Shown here one piece after another: positions 1 through 9,984 of a stretch of 64,000 nt of DNA; the first letter of the stretch is position 1; each line of letters begins with the position of its first letter. The DNA comes from DASPNH01 sp035626675 (GTDB taxonomy: Bacteria; Desulfobacterota; Binatia; UBA1149; CAITLU01). Position numbers and translations under genes: made by a program. The stretch is taken from assembly GCA_035626675.1 (NCBI GenBank), contig DASPNH010000006.1, forward strand, positions 1 through 64,000. Direction: 5' to 3'. The notes under the pieces were generated by a model. The model was not told where the DNA came from. It saw only the letters and a list, made by a program, of their open reading frames with translations, and ran no database searches.

Positions 1-92
1 CCTCCGCCTTCCGCCGCACCCGGCATCAAATTCAAGCAACCATTCCCCTCGGCCGTTCAACAGGACCGTCCGGGTAAACACACAACAGCCGC

Positions 93-114
93 TTAAGGAG
101 ACCGTCCCCTTGAA
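93..114. repeat. degenerate copy of the TTAAGGGGAC palindrome
   Basis: This 22-base element resembles the near-perfect palindromes at 178-198, 24091-24134 and 26432-26475, but one arm carries an A for G change and there is an extra base near the centre. It lies with two other repeat elements in the 204 bases downstream of the minus-strand operon that ends at 205. It is probably a decayed copy. Confidence 0.5.
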
Positions 115-131
115 CACGGCACGACGAAAAA

Positions 132-170
132 AGGGGTCAGGCACCTTGCCCGAAAAGATGCCTAACCCCT
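132..170. repeat. hairpin repeat of the GGGGTCAGGCACC type
   Basis: The arms at 132-147 and 155-170 are complementary except for two compensable transitions, leaving a 7-base loop. The same arm sequence recurs as a hairpin at 25824-25876 and as a single arm at 23858-23869. It sits just past the stop codon (205) of a minus-strand operon, so the structure could also act as a transcription terminator. Such dispersed hairpins are common in deltaproteobacterial genomes and are often mobilised by REP-associated transposases, but no transposase gene is present here. Confidence 0.65.
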
Positions 171-177
171 CTTATTC

Positions 178-198
178 TTAAGGGGACTGTCCCCTTAA
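178..198. repeat. 21-bp palindrome (TTAAGGGGAC arms)
   Basis: This is a perfect inverted repeat with two 10-base arms and one central base (T). It lies 6 bases beyond the stop codon of the minus-strand gene ending at 205. Identical units occur at 24091-24111 and 24114-24134, and a head-to-head pair forms a 44-base palindrome at 26432-26475. The identity of arms across 26 kb argues for a dispersed repeat family rather than a chance structure. Confidence 0.8.
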
Positions 199-204
199 AC
201 GTTT

Positions 205-1686
205 TCAGTCGTCGCCGAACTTCCCGAACGTCGTCTCGCTGAGCGTCGTCGCCAGGTCGTCGGCGGCGTTGCCGAGGCAGGCCGGATCGGCGTCCATGCC
301 CTCGAAGCGGCAGCCGAGCAGGTCGGTGGTGTCCTGGCACTTGTCGACCGAGGCATCGACCGACGCGCGCAGCGCCGCGATCTCCTCGACCAGCGTCGCC
401 GCGCAGTCAGCGTCTTCGTCGTCGGCAAGCACTGCCGCGACCTCGCACTCGTTCAGCGTGGCCGCGATGCGCGCCATGCCCTTTTGCAGGTCGCGAAGGA
501 TCCTCTCCTGGCACGCCATCGCATCGTCGCCCGCGATCACGTTGGGCGGCAGATCGGGCGGCCCGGTGCCGACGCCGCTGCGCAGGAAATCCGTCATCAC
601 CTCGTCCTGCACGCAACGCAGGCACGTGCCGATGTCCGAGATGTTGTTGACGGGCACGTCCGCGCACTCCCCCGGGCATTCGTTCGGGAACCCGAGGCTC
701 GCCCGCGTCAGGCCGGCGCCCGCACACAGCTTGTCCTTGGCCCCGCCGATTGCAGCCGCCAGCTTCTGCGCCGCCTTGGCCAGCTTGAGGTCGCGGGCGC
801 CGGTGTCGCACGCACGTCCGGCCAGCTCCTCGAGGTAGCAGCGGTTCCATTCGCGAAGGTGCGCCTTGGTGTAGCGCGCCAGCGATTTTGCGATCGACTC
901 GAAGCACGGCGCCCGCAGCGCGCCCTCGGCCGTGGTATCCGGCGTAGCGACGGCGCTGATCTCGAAGTCGTACGCGGGCTCGTCCGGATCGTTGGAGTGG
1001 ATGCGCAGGGTGGCCGACGAAAAACTGCTCGTCGTGGGCGTGAACACCAGCTGGATGACCTCGCTGCCATCCAGCGGGATCGACAGCGGCACGCTCGGGC
1101 CGTTCAGCGACAGCGAAGCCGGCGCACCCGGCAGCAGCTCGTACCCGCTGATCTGCAGAGGATCTTCGCTGCCGTTGTTGTGAACGGTGACGTCGAAGGT
1201 TTCGACGTCTCCCACGAACGCCACCATGAAGCCGGAGCCCGGCGTCACGCGAATGTCACGCGGCTCCAGGCAGCTCGCCACCATCGGCGTGATGTAGGTG
1301 TCGTAGCCGTCCGGCGGCAGCACGGCCTGCACGAAGTTGGTGCAGTTGAAGCCCGGCAGCGTCAGGTAGTCGATGATCTCCTGGCCATTGGTGAAGCCGT
1401 CGCCATCGCTGTCGGCGCCTTCGACGTCATCGAGCGACTGTGCCACCGACTTGCCCAGATAGAGCTGCTGCTCCACCGAGTGTCCGAACGGATTGCGCGC
1501 ACCCGAACCGGTGAAGCGAAAGTGGCACACTCCGCACGTATCGAGGTTGCTGGCCTCGAGGATGCCGTAATGGGCCTTGAAATTGTCGAAGTAGGTCGGA
1601 CGCGCCGACGCATCGCCGGCAACGATTGCCGTGCATGCGAGCGCAGCGAGTCCGGCCCGTCGAATGAACTTGCTGGTGCGGCTCAC
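205..1686 (-). CDS. secreted protein with one CxxCH motif, choice-of-anchor-type domain and Cys-rich tail
   Basis: The 493-residue protein starts with GTG at 1686, inside a GTGA overlap with the stop of the upstream cytochrome gene, so translation is probably coupled. A signal peptide (residues 1-28) is followed by a single haem-binding motif CGVCH (51-55). Next come a thrombospondin type 3-like Asp-rich stretch DSDGDG (about 92-103) and an Ig-like domain resembling the ASPM/choice-of-anchor D type (about 144-247). From about 261 to the end lies an alpha-helical Cys-rich region also found in the two preceding genes. A longer frame starts upstream at 1806, but that part overlaps the cytochrome gene and lacks a signal peptide. 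The product is probably periplasmic or surface-exposed. Its function is unknown; a role with the cytochrome is inferred from coupling. Confidence 0.8.
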   Translation of the reverse strand: MSRTSKFIRRAGLAALACTAIVAGDASARPTYFDNFKAHYGILEASNLDTCGVCHFRFTGSGARNPFGHSVEQQLYLGKSVAQSLDDVEGADSDGDGFTNGQEIIDYLTLPGFNCTNFVQAVLPPDGYDTYITPMVASCLEPRDIRVTPGSGFMVAFVGDVETFDVTVHNNGSEDPLQISGYELLPGAPASLSLNGPSVPLSIPLDGSEVIQLVFTPTTSSFSSATLRIHSNDPDEPAYDFEISAVATPDTTAEGALRAPCFESIAKSLARYTKAHLREWNRCYLEELAGRACDTGARDLKLAKAAQKLAAAIGGAKDKLCAGAGLTRASLGFPNECPGECADVPVNNISDIGTCLRCVQDEVMTDFLRSGVGTGPPDLPPNVIAGDDAMACQERILRDLQKGMARIAATLNECEVAAVLADDEDADCAATLVEEIAALRASVDASVDKCQDTTDLLGCRFEGMDADPACLGNAADDLATTLSETTFGKFGDD

Positions 1687-4124
1687 GGGTAGGCCACCTC
1701 CGCATACGCCGGCACCACAGCGCCGAGCGCATCCTCGATGCACTGGTAGGCCGCTGCGCTGCCGGCGCCGTCCGCGCATCCCTCGATGCTGGTGAACGAC
1801 TCGCACGCACCGACGCGCGCTGCCGCGCTGCCCTGGGCCGAGCCGATCTTGCCGCTGGGATCACTGGCGCAGTCCAGCGGCGGCACGTTGGTGCCGTTGG
1901 CGTTGCCGGCTTCGCACTTCTGCAGCGTCCTGGTCCAGGACGTGGCCAGTTTGGTCGCAGCGTCGGCGATGTTCTGCTGGCACTCCAGCGGCGCACCGAA
2001 GTTGACGCTCTCGGGCACCTCGGGCGGCGATACGCCGTAGGCCGACGACAGGGCCGCGTCGGCAACGGCCTCTGCCATGCACACGGCGCAGGAGGCGACG
2101 TCGGTCAGATCGAACAGCGCGATGGCAGAGCAGGGCACCGGGCAGTAGCTGCCGAGCCCGATGCTGCCGGGCGTAAGGCTCGCGCCGGCGCAGCGCTTGT
2201 CCTTGATGCCGCCGAGCCGTTCGTGCAGGCGGGCTTCCGCAATCTCGAGTGCGTCCTCGATCGCGGTCTCCTCACAGGGAAGGCTGCCGGCCTCGGCCGC
2301 GTAGCATGCCGACCACTGGCCGAGATAGGTCTTGAAGTACTTGGCCTGCAGCTTGTCGACGTTCTTTCGGCAGGCATTAACTACGTCCTCGTCCGTCTGC
2401 AGGAAGAGGCGGGCCATCTCGACCGGCGGCGCCTGACCGTTCTGATCCCACAGGTCGAACAGGATGGGCCCGGCTGCGTTGGTGATGTTCTCGTCGCGCA
2501 GGAACTCGACGTACTCGCGCGAAGTGGTCTGGTAGTACAACGTCACTTCGGCAGCCACCGCGTCGGGACCGACCGGATAGACGACGTCGTCCCAGTACTG
2601 GCCGTCGGCGAACGTTGCTCCGACCGGATGCGCGTCGACCGCTTCGAAGGCGGCGTTGGTGAAGCCGCGAGGAGGAATGCGATTGTCCTTCTCGCGCACG
2701 TTGTTGAGGATCAGGTGGAAGTCCGCGTCGGGATCCAGGCCCGCGGCCAGCGCCACGTCCGGGCTCATGCCGTGCAGCGCTTCCCAGACCTGGAGATGCG
2801 GATCGTAGTCTTCGTCCGTCGGCGCCGCGTCGTAGCCGGCGATGGTCGCATCGGCGAAGGAGTAGCGGCCCGAGCTCAGCAGGACGTTGCGGTCCGCGTC
2901 GAAGGCGCGCACCTGCAGCCACATGCGGCGCCCCTCGGGATAACCGGTAGGCAGCTTGTGTCCGGTCTCGTTGGTCACGCGCACCGTCAGGTTGCCGCCG
3001 GCGATGGTCGCCGAAACGGTCGCGGCACGCCGCAGCATCTGCTCGGCAGCCTGCGCTCCCTCTTCGAGAATGTCGGGATCGACCTCGCCGCCGAAAGCCG
3101 GATGCAGCGGAATGATCCGCGGCACGAACGTGTTGGCGCCGACCATGCTGTGCAGCGGCATGTTCTGACGTGTGATGCCGGTGCTGGCGTCCTTGCCGAC
3201 GATGCGCGGCATGTGGCAGCTCTGACAGGTCGAGACGCTGTAGTCACCCTCGACGCCTGCGCCCGCGCCGGCGAACTGCGGCGCGTGCACGCCGCCGTCG
3301 GCGTACTCGCTGTTGGCCCATTCGTCGTAGGTGGACTGCTCGGGGAAGGCCAGGCTGAGGTCCCCTTGCTGGTCGAAAGTGTTGAGCTCGTACTCGCCGC
3401 CCATGTTGCGAGTGAAGATCGGGTTCTTGACGTTGTGGCAGGTGCCGCAAAGCTCCGAGGACTCGTGGTAGGGCGAGACCAGCGTGTCCTTGGGATGCGG
3501 ATTGCCGCCGAGATCGGCGACGATGTCGAAGGGGCCGCGCAGTCGCTGCAGGGGATCGACGATCATCTGCGCGTTACCGAGCGTGGTTACCGGCTCGGTC
3601 AGCGCCGCGAGGATCGCTGCGTCCTGCGCCGGAGCTCCTGGGTTGCCCTCGGGATCGACGAGGCGGTGGCAGATGCTGCACTGGACGCCGTGACGATCGT
3701 CGGCAGTGGTGGCCGTGGCGTCCTCGGGTACCGAGCGCCCTTCGAGCCAGCCCTTGGGCATGTGGCAGCGGATGCAGGTCTCGCCGGCATGCGGCGCATC
3801 CTGATTGGCGATGGCCATGGCCGCGTACATCAGCGGATCGCGCCCGGACTGCGCCATCATCGAGCCCTGCCAGTTGCGATACGGTTCGACGGCCGGCGAG
3901 CCGTAGTCCGAATGGCAGGGCGTGCAGTCGGTGGGCACTGCGAAGGTGTCGGTGACGGACAGCGGCTGGGTGCCGGGCGCCTCGAAGTCCTGGCGCGTGG
4001 AGGGAAGGGGAGCGGCCTGCGCCGCCATCCCCCCCGACACTGCAAGGGCTACAACGAGAGCGGCGGGAAGCGCTCGTCGCACTTCCCGCCGCCGCTCGGC
4101 CTTCGAAATCGAAAGCCTGATCAA
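1683..4124 (-). CDS. five-haem cytochrome c family protein with Cys-rich C-terminal domain
   Basis: This 813-residue exported protein carries five CxxCH motifs: CTPCH (67-71), CIRCH (117-121), CSICH (149-153), CGTCH (226-230) and CQSCH (300-304). That predicts a pentahaem periplasmic or outer-surface electron carrier. Spacing and the CHMP contexts resemble the cytochrome c-554/multihaem family, but the exact subfamily is not clear. A beta-rich domain follows (about 370-560), then from about 584 a helical Cys-rich domain shared with both neighbours. The start is TTG at 4124, preceded by an AGGGGGT ribosome-binding site; GTG at 4082 is an alternative that still leaves a signal peptide. The upstream gene ends 17 bases before it and the downstream gene overlaps it by 4 bases, so the three form one operon. 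Confidence 0.85.
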   Translation of the reverse strand: MIRLSISKAERRREVRRALPAALVVALAVSGGMAAQAAPLPSTRQDFEAPGTQPLSVTDTFAVPTDCTPCHSDYGSPAVEPYRNWQGSMMAQSGRDPLMYAAMAIANQDAPHAGETCIRCHMPKGWLEGRSVPEDATATTADDRHGVQCSICHRLVDPEGNPGAPAQDAAILAALTEPVTTLGNAQMIVDPLQRLRGPFDIVADLGGNPHPKDTLVSPYHESSELCGTCHNVKNPIFTRNMGGEYELNTFDQQGDLSLAFPEQSTYDEWANSEYADGGVHAPQFAGAGAGVEGDYSVSTCQSCHMPRIVGKDASTGITRQNMPLHSMVGANTFVPRIIPLHPAFGGEVDPDILEEGAQAAEQMLRRAATVSATIAGGNLTVRVTNETGHKLPTGYPEGRRMWLQVRAFDADRNVLLSSGRYSFADATIAGYDAAPTDEDYDPHLQVWEALHGMSPDVALAAGLDPDADFHLILNNVREKDNRIPPRGFTNAAFEAVDAHPVGATFADGQYWDDVVYPVGPDAVAAEVTLYYQTTSREYVEFLRDENITNAAGPILFDLWDQNGQAPPVEMARLFLQTDEDVVNACRKNVDKLQAKYFKTYLGQWSACYAAEAGSLPCEETAIEDALEIAEARLHERLGGIKDKRCAGASLTPGSIGLGSYCPVPCSAIALFDLTDVASCAVCMAEAVADAALSSAYGVSPPEVPESVNFGAPLECQQNIADAATKLATSWTRTLQKCEAGNANGTNVPPLDCASDPSGKIGSAQGSAAARVGACESFTSIEGCADGAGSAAAYQCIEDALGAVVPAYAEVAYP

Positions 4125-4141
4125 TGGAGTGACCCCCTACG

Positions 4142-6118
4142 TTACGGGCAGACCGGGAACGGCTCCGCGCCCTCATGCAGCGAGAATTTCGGATCGGCCA
4201 CTGTTCCCGCGAAACAGGTTCCGTTGGTGTCGGAGTCCAGCGCGAAGACCCAGTTGCCGAACGAGTAGAACTCCTCGGTGTCGGGATGCGGATTGCCGCC
4301 ATTGGCGGTCACAGAGTTGTTGCGGAACTCCAGCCGCTCCGTGTCCTGGTCGGCGCTGGTCGGCTCGAACGGCCCGGGCCCCTCGACCAGGAAGTTGATG
4401 ATCTCCTGATCCAGGATCGCGAAGCCGAACGTGTCGTTGTCGCGCACCAGATTGCGGCGATACACCGAGTCGTCATCCGAGATGATCATGAAGCCCGTTC
4501 CGTACAGGACCGCCGAAACCGTGCTTCCCGGAATGGCGAAGTTCGGCGTGTTGTTCTCGTACGAGACGTTGTCGAAGAAGTGGTGGAAGCCGTGCGTCTG
4601 GATCGCCGGTCCGGGCAGCTTGAACGAGAGGATGCCGCCGGTGTTGGCCGTGGCCACGTTGCCGTAGACGTCGGCGTTCAGGCTGTTCTCGATCTCGATG
4701 CCGGTGACGTTGTCGTGCACGTCGTTGTAGCGCACGGTGATGTCCGAGGACTGGCCGACGTAGATGCCGGCATCGCGCACGGCGAAGACCTCGCTGCCCT
4801 CGACCAGCACGTTGCGGCTGACCACGGGGAAGACCGCGTAGACGCTGAAGTCGGCGTCGGAGGTGTTTCCGTCGCCGAGGATGTCACGGAAGCTGATGCC
4901 GTCGGCGTTGGTCGCGAAGACGCCGTTCTCGTCCCAGCCGCGCAGCTCGAGCGCCTGGAAGTGCAGGCCGTCGACGCCCGCGGCGGTGATGCCGTTGGGG
5001 TCCGCGCCCATCAGCGGAGGCGCCAGCACCGGACGGTTGTCGCTGGCCGCGCCGCAGCCGACGATCGAGACGCCGTCGCTGCCCGACTCGCAGGTTCCGC
5101 CGCCGTCGCAGTCGCTGTCGCCGAGGCAGGCGGTGCCGGGCTCGCTGCCGCCCACGCACAGCGCAGGCTTCATGATGATGCTCTCATTGTAGGCGCCCGA
5201 TCGGATCAGAAGCTTGTCGCCCGCAGCCGCAGCATCGACTGCGTCCTGAATGGGGCTGGCGCCGACGTCCGCTACGACGGTGCCGGTCTCCGCATACTGC
5301 TGCTCCACGATCTCGAACGTGGCGTCCAGGGTGCTGCATTGCAGGCACTCGACGACATCCGCACCGGTGGTCGCACCCGGGCATGCAAAGAGCGATTCGA
5401 TGACTGCCGGCGAGAGCGAGTTGCAGTCCTCCATGACTGCTTCACTGCTCTTGGCCAGGGCCGCCGCGATGGCGTCCGACGTGTCGGTGTCGCCAGGCGG
5501 CGTGTAGACGCCGCCGCTCATCGAGCCGAGGCACTCGTCGCCGATGTCGGTGAGCTCCCCGTCCTTGATGCGCGTCTCGATGCACTTGTCGACGGCCTTG
5601 AGGACCGCAGGCAGGACCTTTTGCGCTTCCTTGGCGATGCTGGAGACGCATGCGTCACGGCCGAGTGCGCCAGAGACGACGCCGGCGGCGCCGTGGGTCA
5701 GGCCGACGAAGATCTCGCCGGTGCCGTGGTGCTGGGAGAGGGTGCAGCTGCCGACGTCGATGCCCTGCGCGGTCGAGTACGAGCTGCCGAGGGCGCTCAC
5801 GTTACCGCATGCGGCCGTGATGGCGGTCTCGGCCTTCAGGGCCGCCTTGGCGATCTTGAGGTCGTCCTTCTCGTTGGGGCAGGCCGTGTGGTCGCCCTTG
5901 GAAATGCATTTGCCGCGTGTCTTGACGAGCGTCTTGACGAACTTCTGCGAGTTCTTGGCGATCGCCGACTGGCAGGCCACGCCGTCAGCGCTGGGCGCGG
6001 TGATCTGCAGCGCGGCACGATCGTGGCAGTAGACCGGATGGTCACTCTGGGCCGACGCCGCCGAGGTCAAGGCAAGAGACACCGCGACCGCCGCGGCGCC
6101 CGAGAAACGAATCTTCAT
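4142..6118 (-). CDS. secreted right-handed beta-helix protein with N-terminal Cys-rich domain
   Basis: This 658-residue protein starts at ATG 6118, preceded by a GGGGAGGG ribosome-binding site; the reading frame extends upstream to 6175 without one. Residues 1-23 are a signal peptide. The next roughly 230 residues are helical with regularly spaced Cys pairs and match the tail domain of the two downstream genes. From about residue 290 to 630 there are repeated short strands with Asn and Asp (for example NDVHDNVTGIEIENS), typical of right-handed parallel beta-helix proteins of the NosD/pectate-lyase fold. No catalytic residues of a known lyase can be assigned. It is the first gene of the operon 6118-205. 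A polysaccharide-binding or structural surface role is possible, but this is inference. Confidence 0.8.
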   Translation of the reverse strand: MKIRFSGAAAVAVSLALTSAASAQSDHPVYCHDRAALQITAPSADGVACQSAIAKNSQKFVKTLVKTRGKCISKGDHTACPNEKDDLKIAKAALKAETAITAACGNVSALGSSYSTAQGIDVGSCTLSQHHGTGEIFVGLTHGAAGVVSGALGRDACVSSIAKEAQKVLPAVLKAVDKCIETRIKDGELTDIGDECLGSMSGGVYTPPGDTDTSDAIAAALAKSSEAVMEDCNSLSPAVIESLFACPGATTGADVVECLQCSTLDATFEIVEQQYAETGTVVADVGASPIQDAVDAAAAGDKLLIRSGAYNESIIMKPALCVGGSEPGTACLGDSDCDGGGTCESGSDGVSIVGCGAASDNRPVLAPPLMGADPNGITAAGVDGLHFQALELRGWDENGVFATNADGISFRDILGDGNTSDADFSVYAVFPVVSRNVLVEGSEVFAVRDAGIYVGQSSDITVRYNDVHDNVTGIEIENSLNADVYGNVATANTGGILSFKLPGPAIQTHGFHHFFDNVSYENNTPNFAIPGSTVSAVLYGTGFMIISDDDSVYRRNLVRDNDTFGFAILDQEIINFLVEGPGPFEPTSADQDTERLEFRNNSVTANGGNPHPDTEEFYSFGNWVFALDSDTNGTCFAGTVADPKFSLHEGAEPFPVCP

Positions 6119-6238
6119 GAAAACCCTCCCCTGGGTTAGATGGTGCGACCCGGAAAAGCCCGGGAAGCGGGGCACCCTAACTGCGGGAGAGGACTAGTGT
6201 CAAGGAAAGTTCCGCCGCTGCGCGGCGTTATCGCTGCC

Positions 6239-6967
6239 TCAATGCGTGCGGGCCTCGACGTCGGAGAGATGGCCGAAGTCGGCCACGGCCCGGATCGCCT
6301 CCGAGTCCTGGTTCTCGAGCGCCGCCGACGCCAATTTGCTCGCGGGTAACGAGACCGAGAAGGTCTCGAAACGCGACGGCTTGGCGGCGTCCGGCTTGTC
6401 GGCAGTGGCCTGAACGCCGAACTGGAACACCAGCTCGAGCCCGCCCGGGTCCAAATGGAAGGACTTCATGTCCTCCAGGACCGGCCCGGCCACCTCGCGC
6501 CAGATCGCATCGGTGCGGCCATTCTGCGTCGTCTCGGGCTCGGCGAAGATGATGCCGGTGTCGATGTCGATCTCGAGGTAGTCCTTGCCCAGGCGAGCCG
6601 ATGGCCCGGCAACCCGCACTTCGGTGGGGCCGATGGCACCGGCGGCCAGGCTGCGCATGAGCAGCTTGGTTTGCAGGATGACACTGTCGGGGCCGTGGGC
6701 GCTGGCAATGCGGCGCAGCTCGGCGGCCAGGTTGTTCATCCGCTCGCGCTTGACCTCGTCCGGGATGCCCTCGTGCTCGAGGATGGGATCGGGCTGCGGC
6801 TCCGGCTCCGCTGCCACCGGCACAGCTACGGGCTCGCTCGATGGCTCGAGCCTGCCAGCGCCGGCGTGAACGGCGGCGAGCAGCATGAGACTGCTCAGGG
6901 TCGTCACGGTCGCCAGCCAGGCCATGAGCCGATGCTGCCAGCGGAGGAACGGGTTTGCCAAGACCAT
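6239..6967 (-). CDS. hypothetical membrane-anchored protein
   Basis: I do not recognise this 242-residue protein. It has a basic N-terminus, one hydrophobic segment (about residues 15-36), a Pro/Glu-rich stretch (about 41-65), and then a soluble domain of about 175 residues with mixed strands and helices and no Cys. The layout suggests a single-pass inner-membrane protein or a secreted protein with an uncleaved anchor. Start ATG 6967 keeps the basic residues before the membrane segment; ATG 6925 is an alternative, and neither has a strong ribosome-binding site. It is divergent from tilS, whose start is only 33 bases away, so the two genes share a promoter region. The frame runs further upstream on this strand, but there it is antisense to tilS. 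Confidence 0.65.
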   Translation of the reverse strand: MVLANPFLRWQHRLMAWLATVTTLSSLMLLAAVHAGAGRLEPSSEPVAVPVAAEPEPQPDPILEHEGIPDEVKRERMNNLAAELRRIASAHGPDSVILQTKLLMRSLAAGAIGPTEVRVAGPSARLGKDYLEIDIDTGIIFAEPETTQNGRTDAIWREVAGPVLEDMKSFHLDPGGLELVFQFGVQATADKPDAAKPSRFETFSVSLPASKLASAALENQDSEAIRAVADFGHLSDVEARTH

Positions 6968-7000
6968 CCCGGTCCGTTTGCCCCTGCCGCGCTGGTGAAG

Positions 7001-8101
7001 ATGATGCGCCCCGTGTCCCGCGCCGCCAGCAATCGACTTCCGCGCCGCTCCTTTGCCGTGCTGGCAAAGGTGCGATCGGCGCTCGAGGAAGCCGGCGTCC
7101 GCGACTGCCGCATCCTGGCTGGCGTGTCCGGGGGCGGGGACTCGATGGCGCTCCTTCTGATGCTGGCCGAGCTCGCCTCCTCGCTGCATCTCGAGGTCGA
7201 GGTCCTGTGCGTCGATCACGGGCTGCGAGCGGAGGCCGCGACCGAGCAACAGCTCGTTGCCGAGGCCTGCAGTCGTACTGGATTTCCCTTTCACCTTGCG
7301 CGCGTAACGCCCGAGGACGACAGCGAAGACGCCTGCCGGCGCCACCGCCACGCCGCGCTCGCGCAGGCCGCAACCGAGCATGGCTGCCGCTGGATCGTGC
7401 TCGCGCACACCGCCGACGATCAGATCGAGACGATCGTGCTGCGCTTCCTGCGCGGCGCAGGCCTCGGCGGCCTGGCGGCCATGGACCCCGTTTCTGACCG
7501 TGTTGTCCGGCCGCTGCTGGACGTGCGTCGCTGCGAGCTGCGAAGCTTCCTGATCGAGCGCCGTCAAATGTGGGCCGATGATGCCACCAACCTCTCGGAT
7601 CGTTATGCGCGCGGCCGGCTGCGCACGGGCGTCTTGCCGGCCATCGAGCGCTCGTTCGGGGAAGGCGTGCTGACGCACCTGTTGGAATCGTCGCGCCACT
7701 GGCGCCGCGACCATTGGTTTCTGGAGATCGAGGCGGCTCGCCTGGAGGCGTACTGTGTGCGTCGTGGCCGCAATGGCAACGCCGAGATCGAGCTGGCCTC
7801 GGTCATGGATGCGCACATTGCGCTGCGTGCGCGAGTCGTGCGCCGATGGCTGACCGGGCTTGGAATGTCGGGCGCGCCCGATGCCAGCTACGTCGAACAG
7901 GTGCTGGCGATGATCGAGGCCGGCAGTGGCGCATCGGGAATCGATCTTCCTGGCGTGCGTGTCTGGTGCGAAAATGGTCGCTTGGTTGGCGCACGCGCAG
8001 GCGACGAGACTTCCCCTATGGGCACGATCGGTGGGCGCTCCGGCGTGTTGCCGCCTGCCAAGGGGCGTGTTAGGTTGCGGCGCGTCACGAAGAAATCATA
8101 G
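7001..8101 (+). CDS. tilS: tRNA(Ile)-lysidine synthase
   Basis: TilS converts C34 of the AUA-decoding tRNA(Ile) to lysidine, using ATP and lysine, which changes both the amino acid accepted and the codon read. The 366-residue protein has the PP-loop SGGGDS (43-48), the HTADDQIET segment of the N-type ATP pyrophosphatase fold, and a C-terminal substrate-binding region that is shorter than in E. coli (432 residues). Two adjacent ATGs (7001, 7004) follow a GGTGAAG sequence; 7004 is better spaced. The gene lies 70 bases before ftsH, the arrangement seen in many bacteria (tilS, then ftsH). Confidence 0.93.
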   Translation: MMRPVSRAASNRLPRRSFAVLAKVRSALEEAGVRDCRILAGVSGGGDSMALLLMLAELASSLHLEVEVLCVDHGLRAEAATEQQLVAEACSRTGFPFHLARVTPEDDSEDACRRHRHAALAQAATEHGCRWIVLAHTADDQIETIVLRFLRGAGLGGLAAMDPVSDRVVRPLLDVRRCELRSFLIERRQMWADDATNLSDRYARGRLRTGVLPAIERSFGEGVLTHLLESSRHWRRDHWFLEIEAARLEAYCVRRGRNGNAEIELASVMDAHIALRARVVRRWLTGLGMSGAPDASYVEQVLAMIEAGSGASGIDLPGVRVWCENGRLVGARAGDETSPMGTIGGRSGVLPPAKGRVRLRRVTKKS

Positions 8102-8171
8102 GAAATTCGAGCGTTTGTAACTGTGCATCGGGCTCTGCCGGATGCCTATAAGGAAGCGACGAACCGTCCGC

Positions 8172-9980
<1,809 letters not shown>

Positions 9981-9984
9981 GAAC

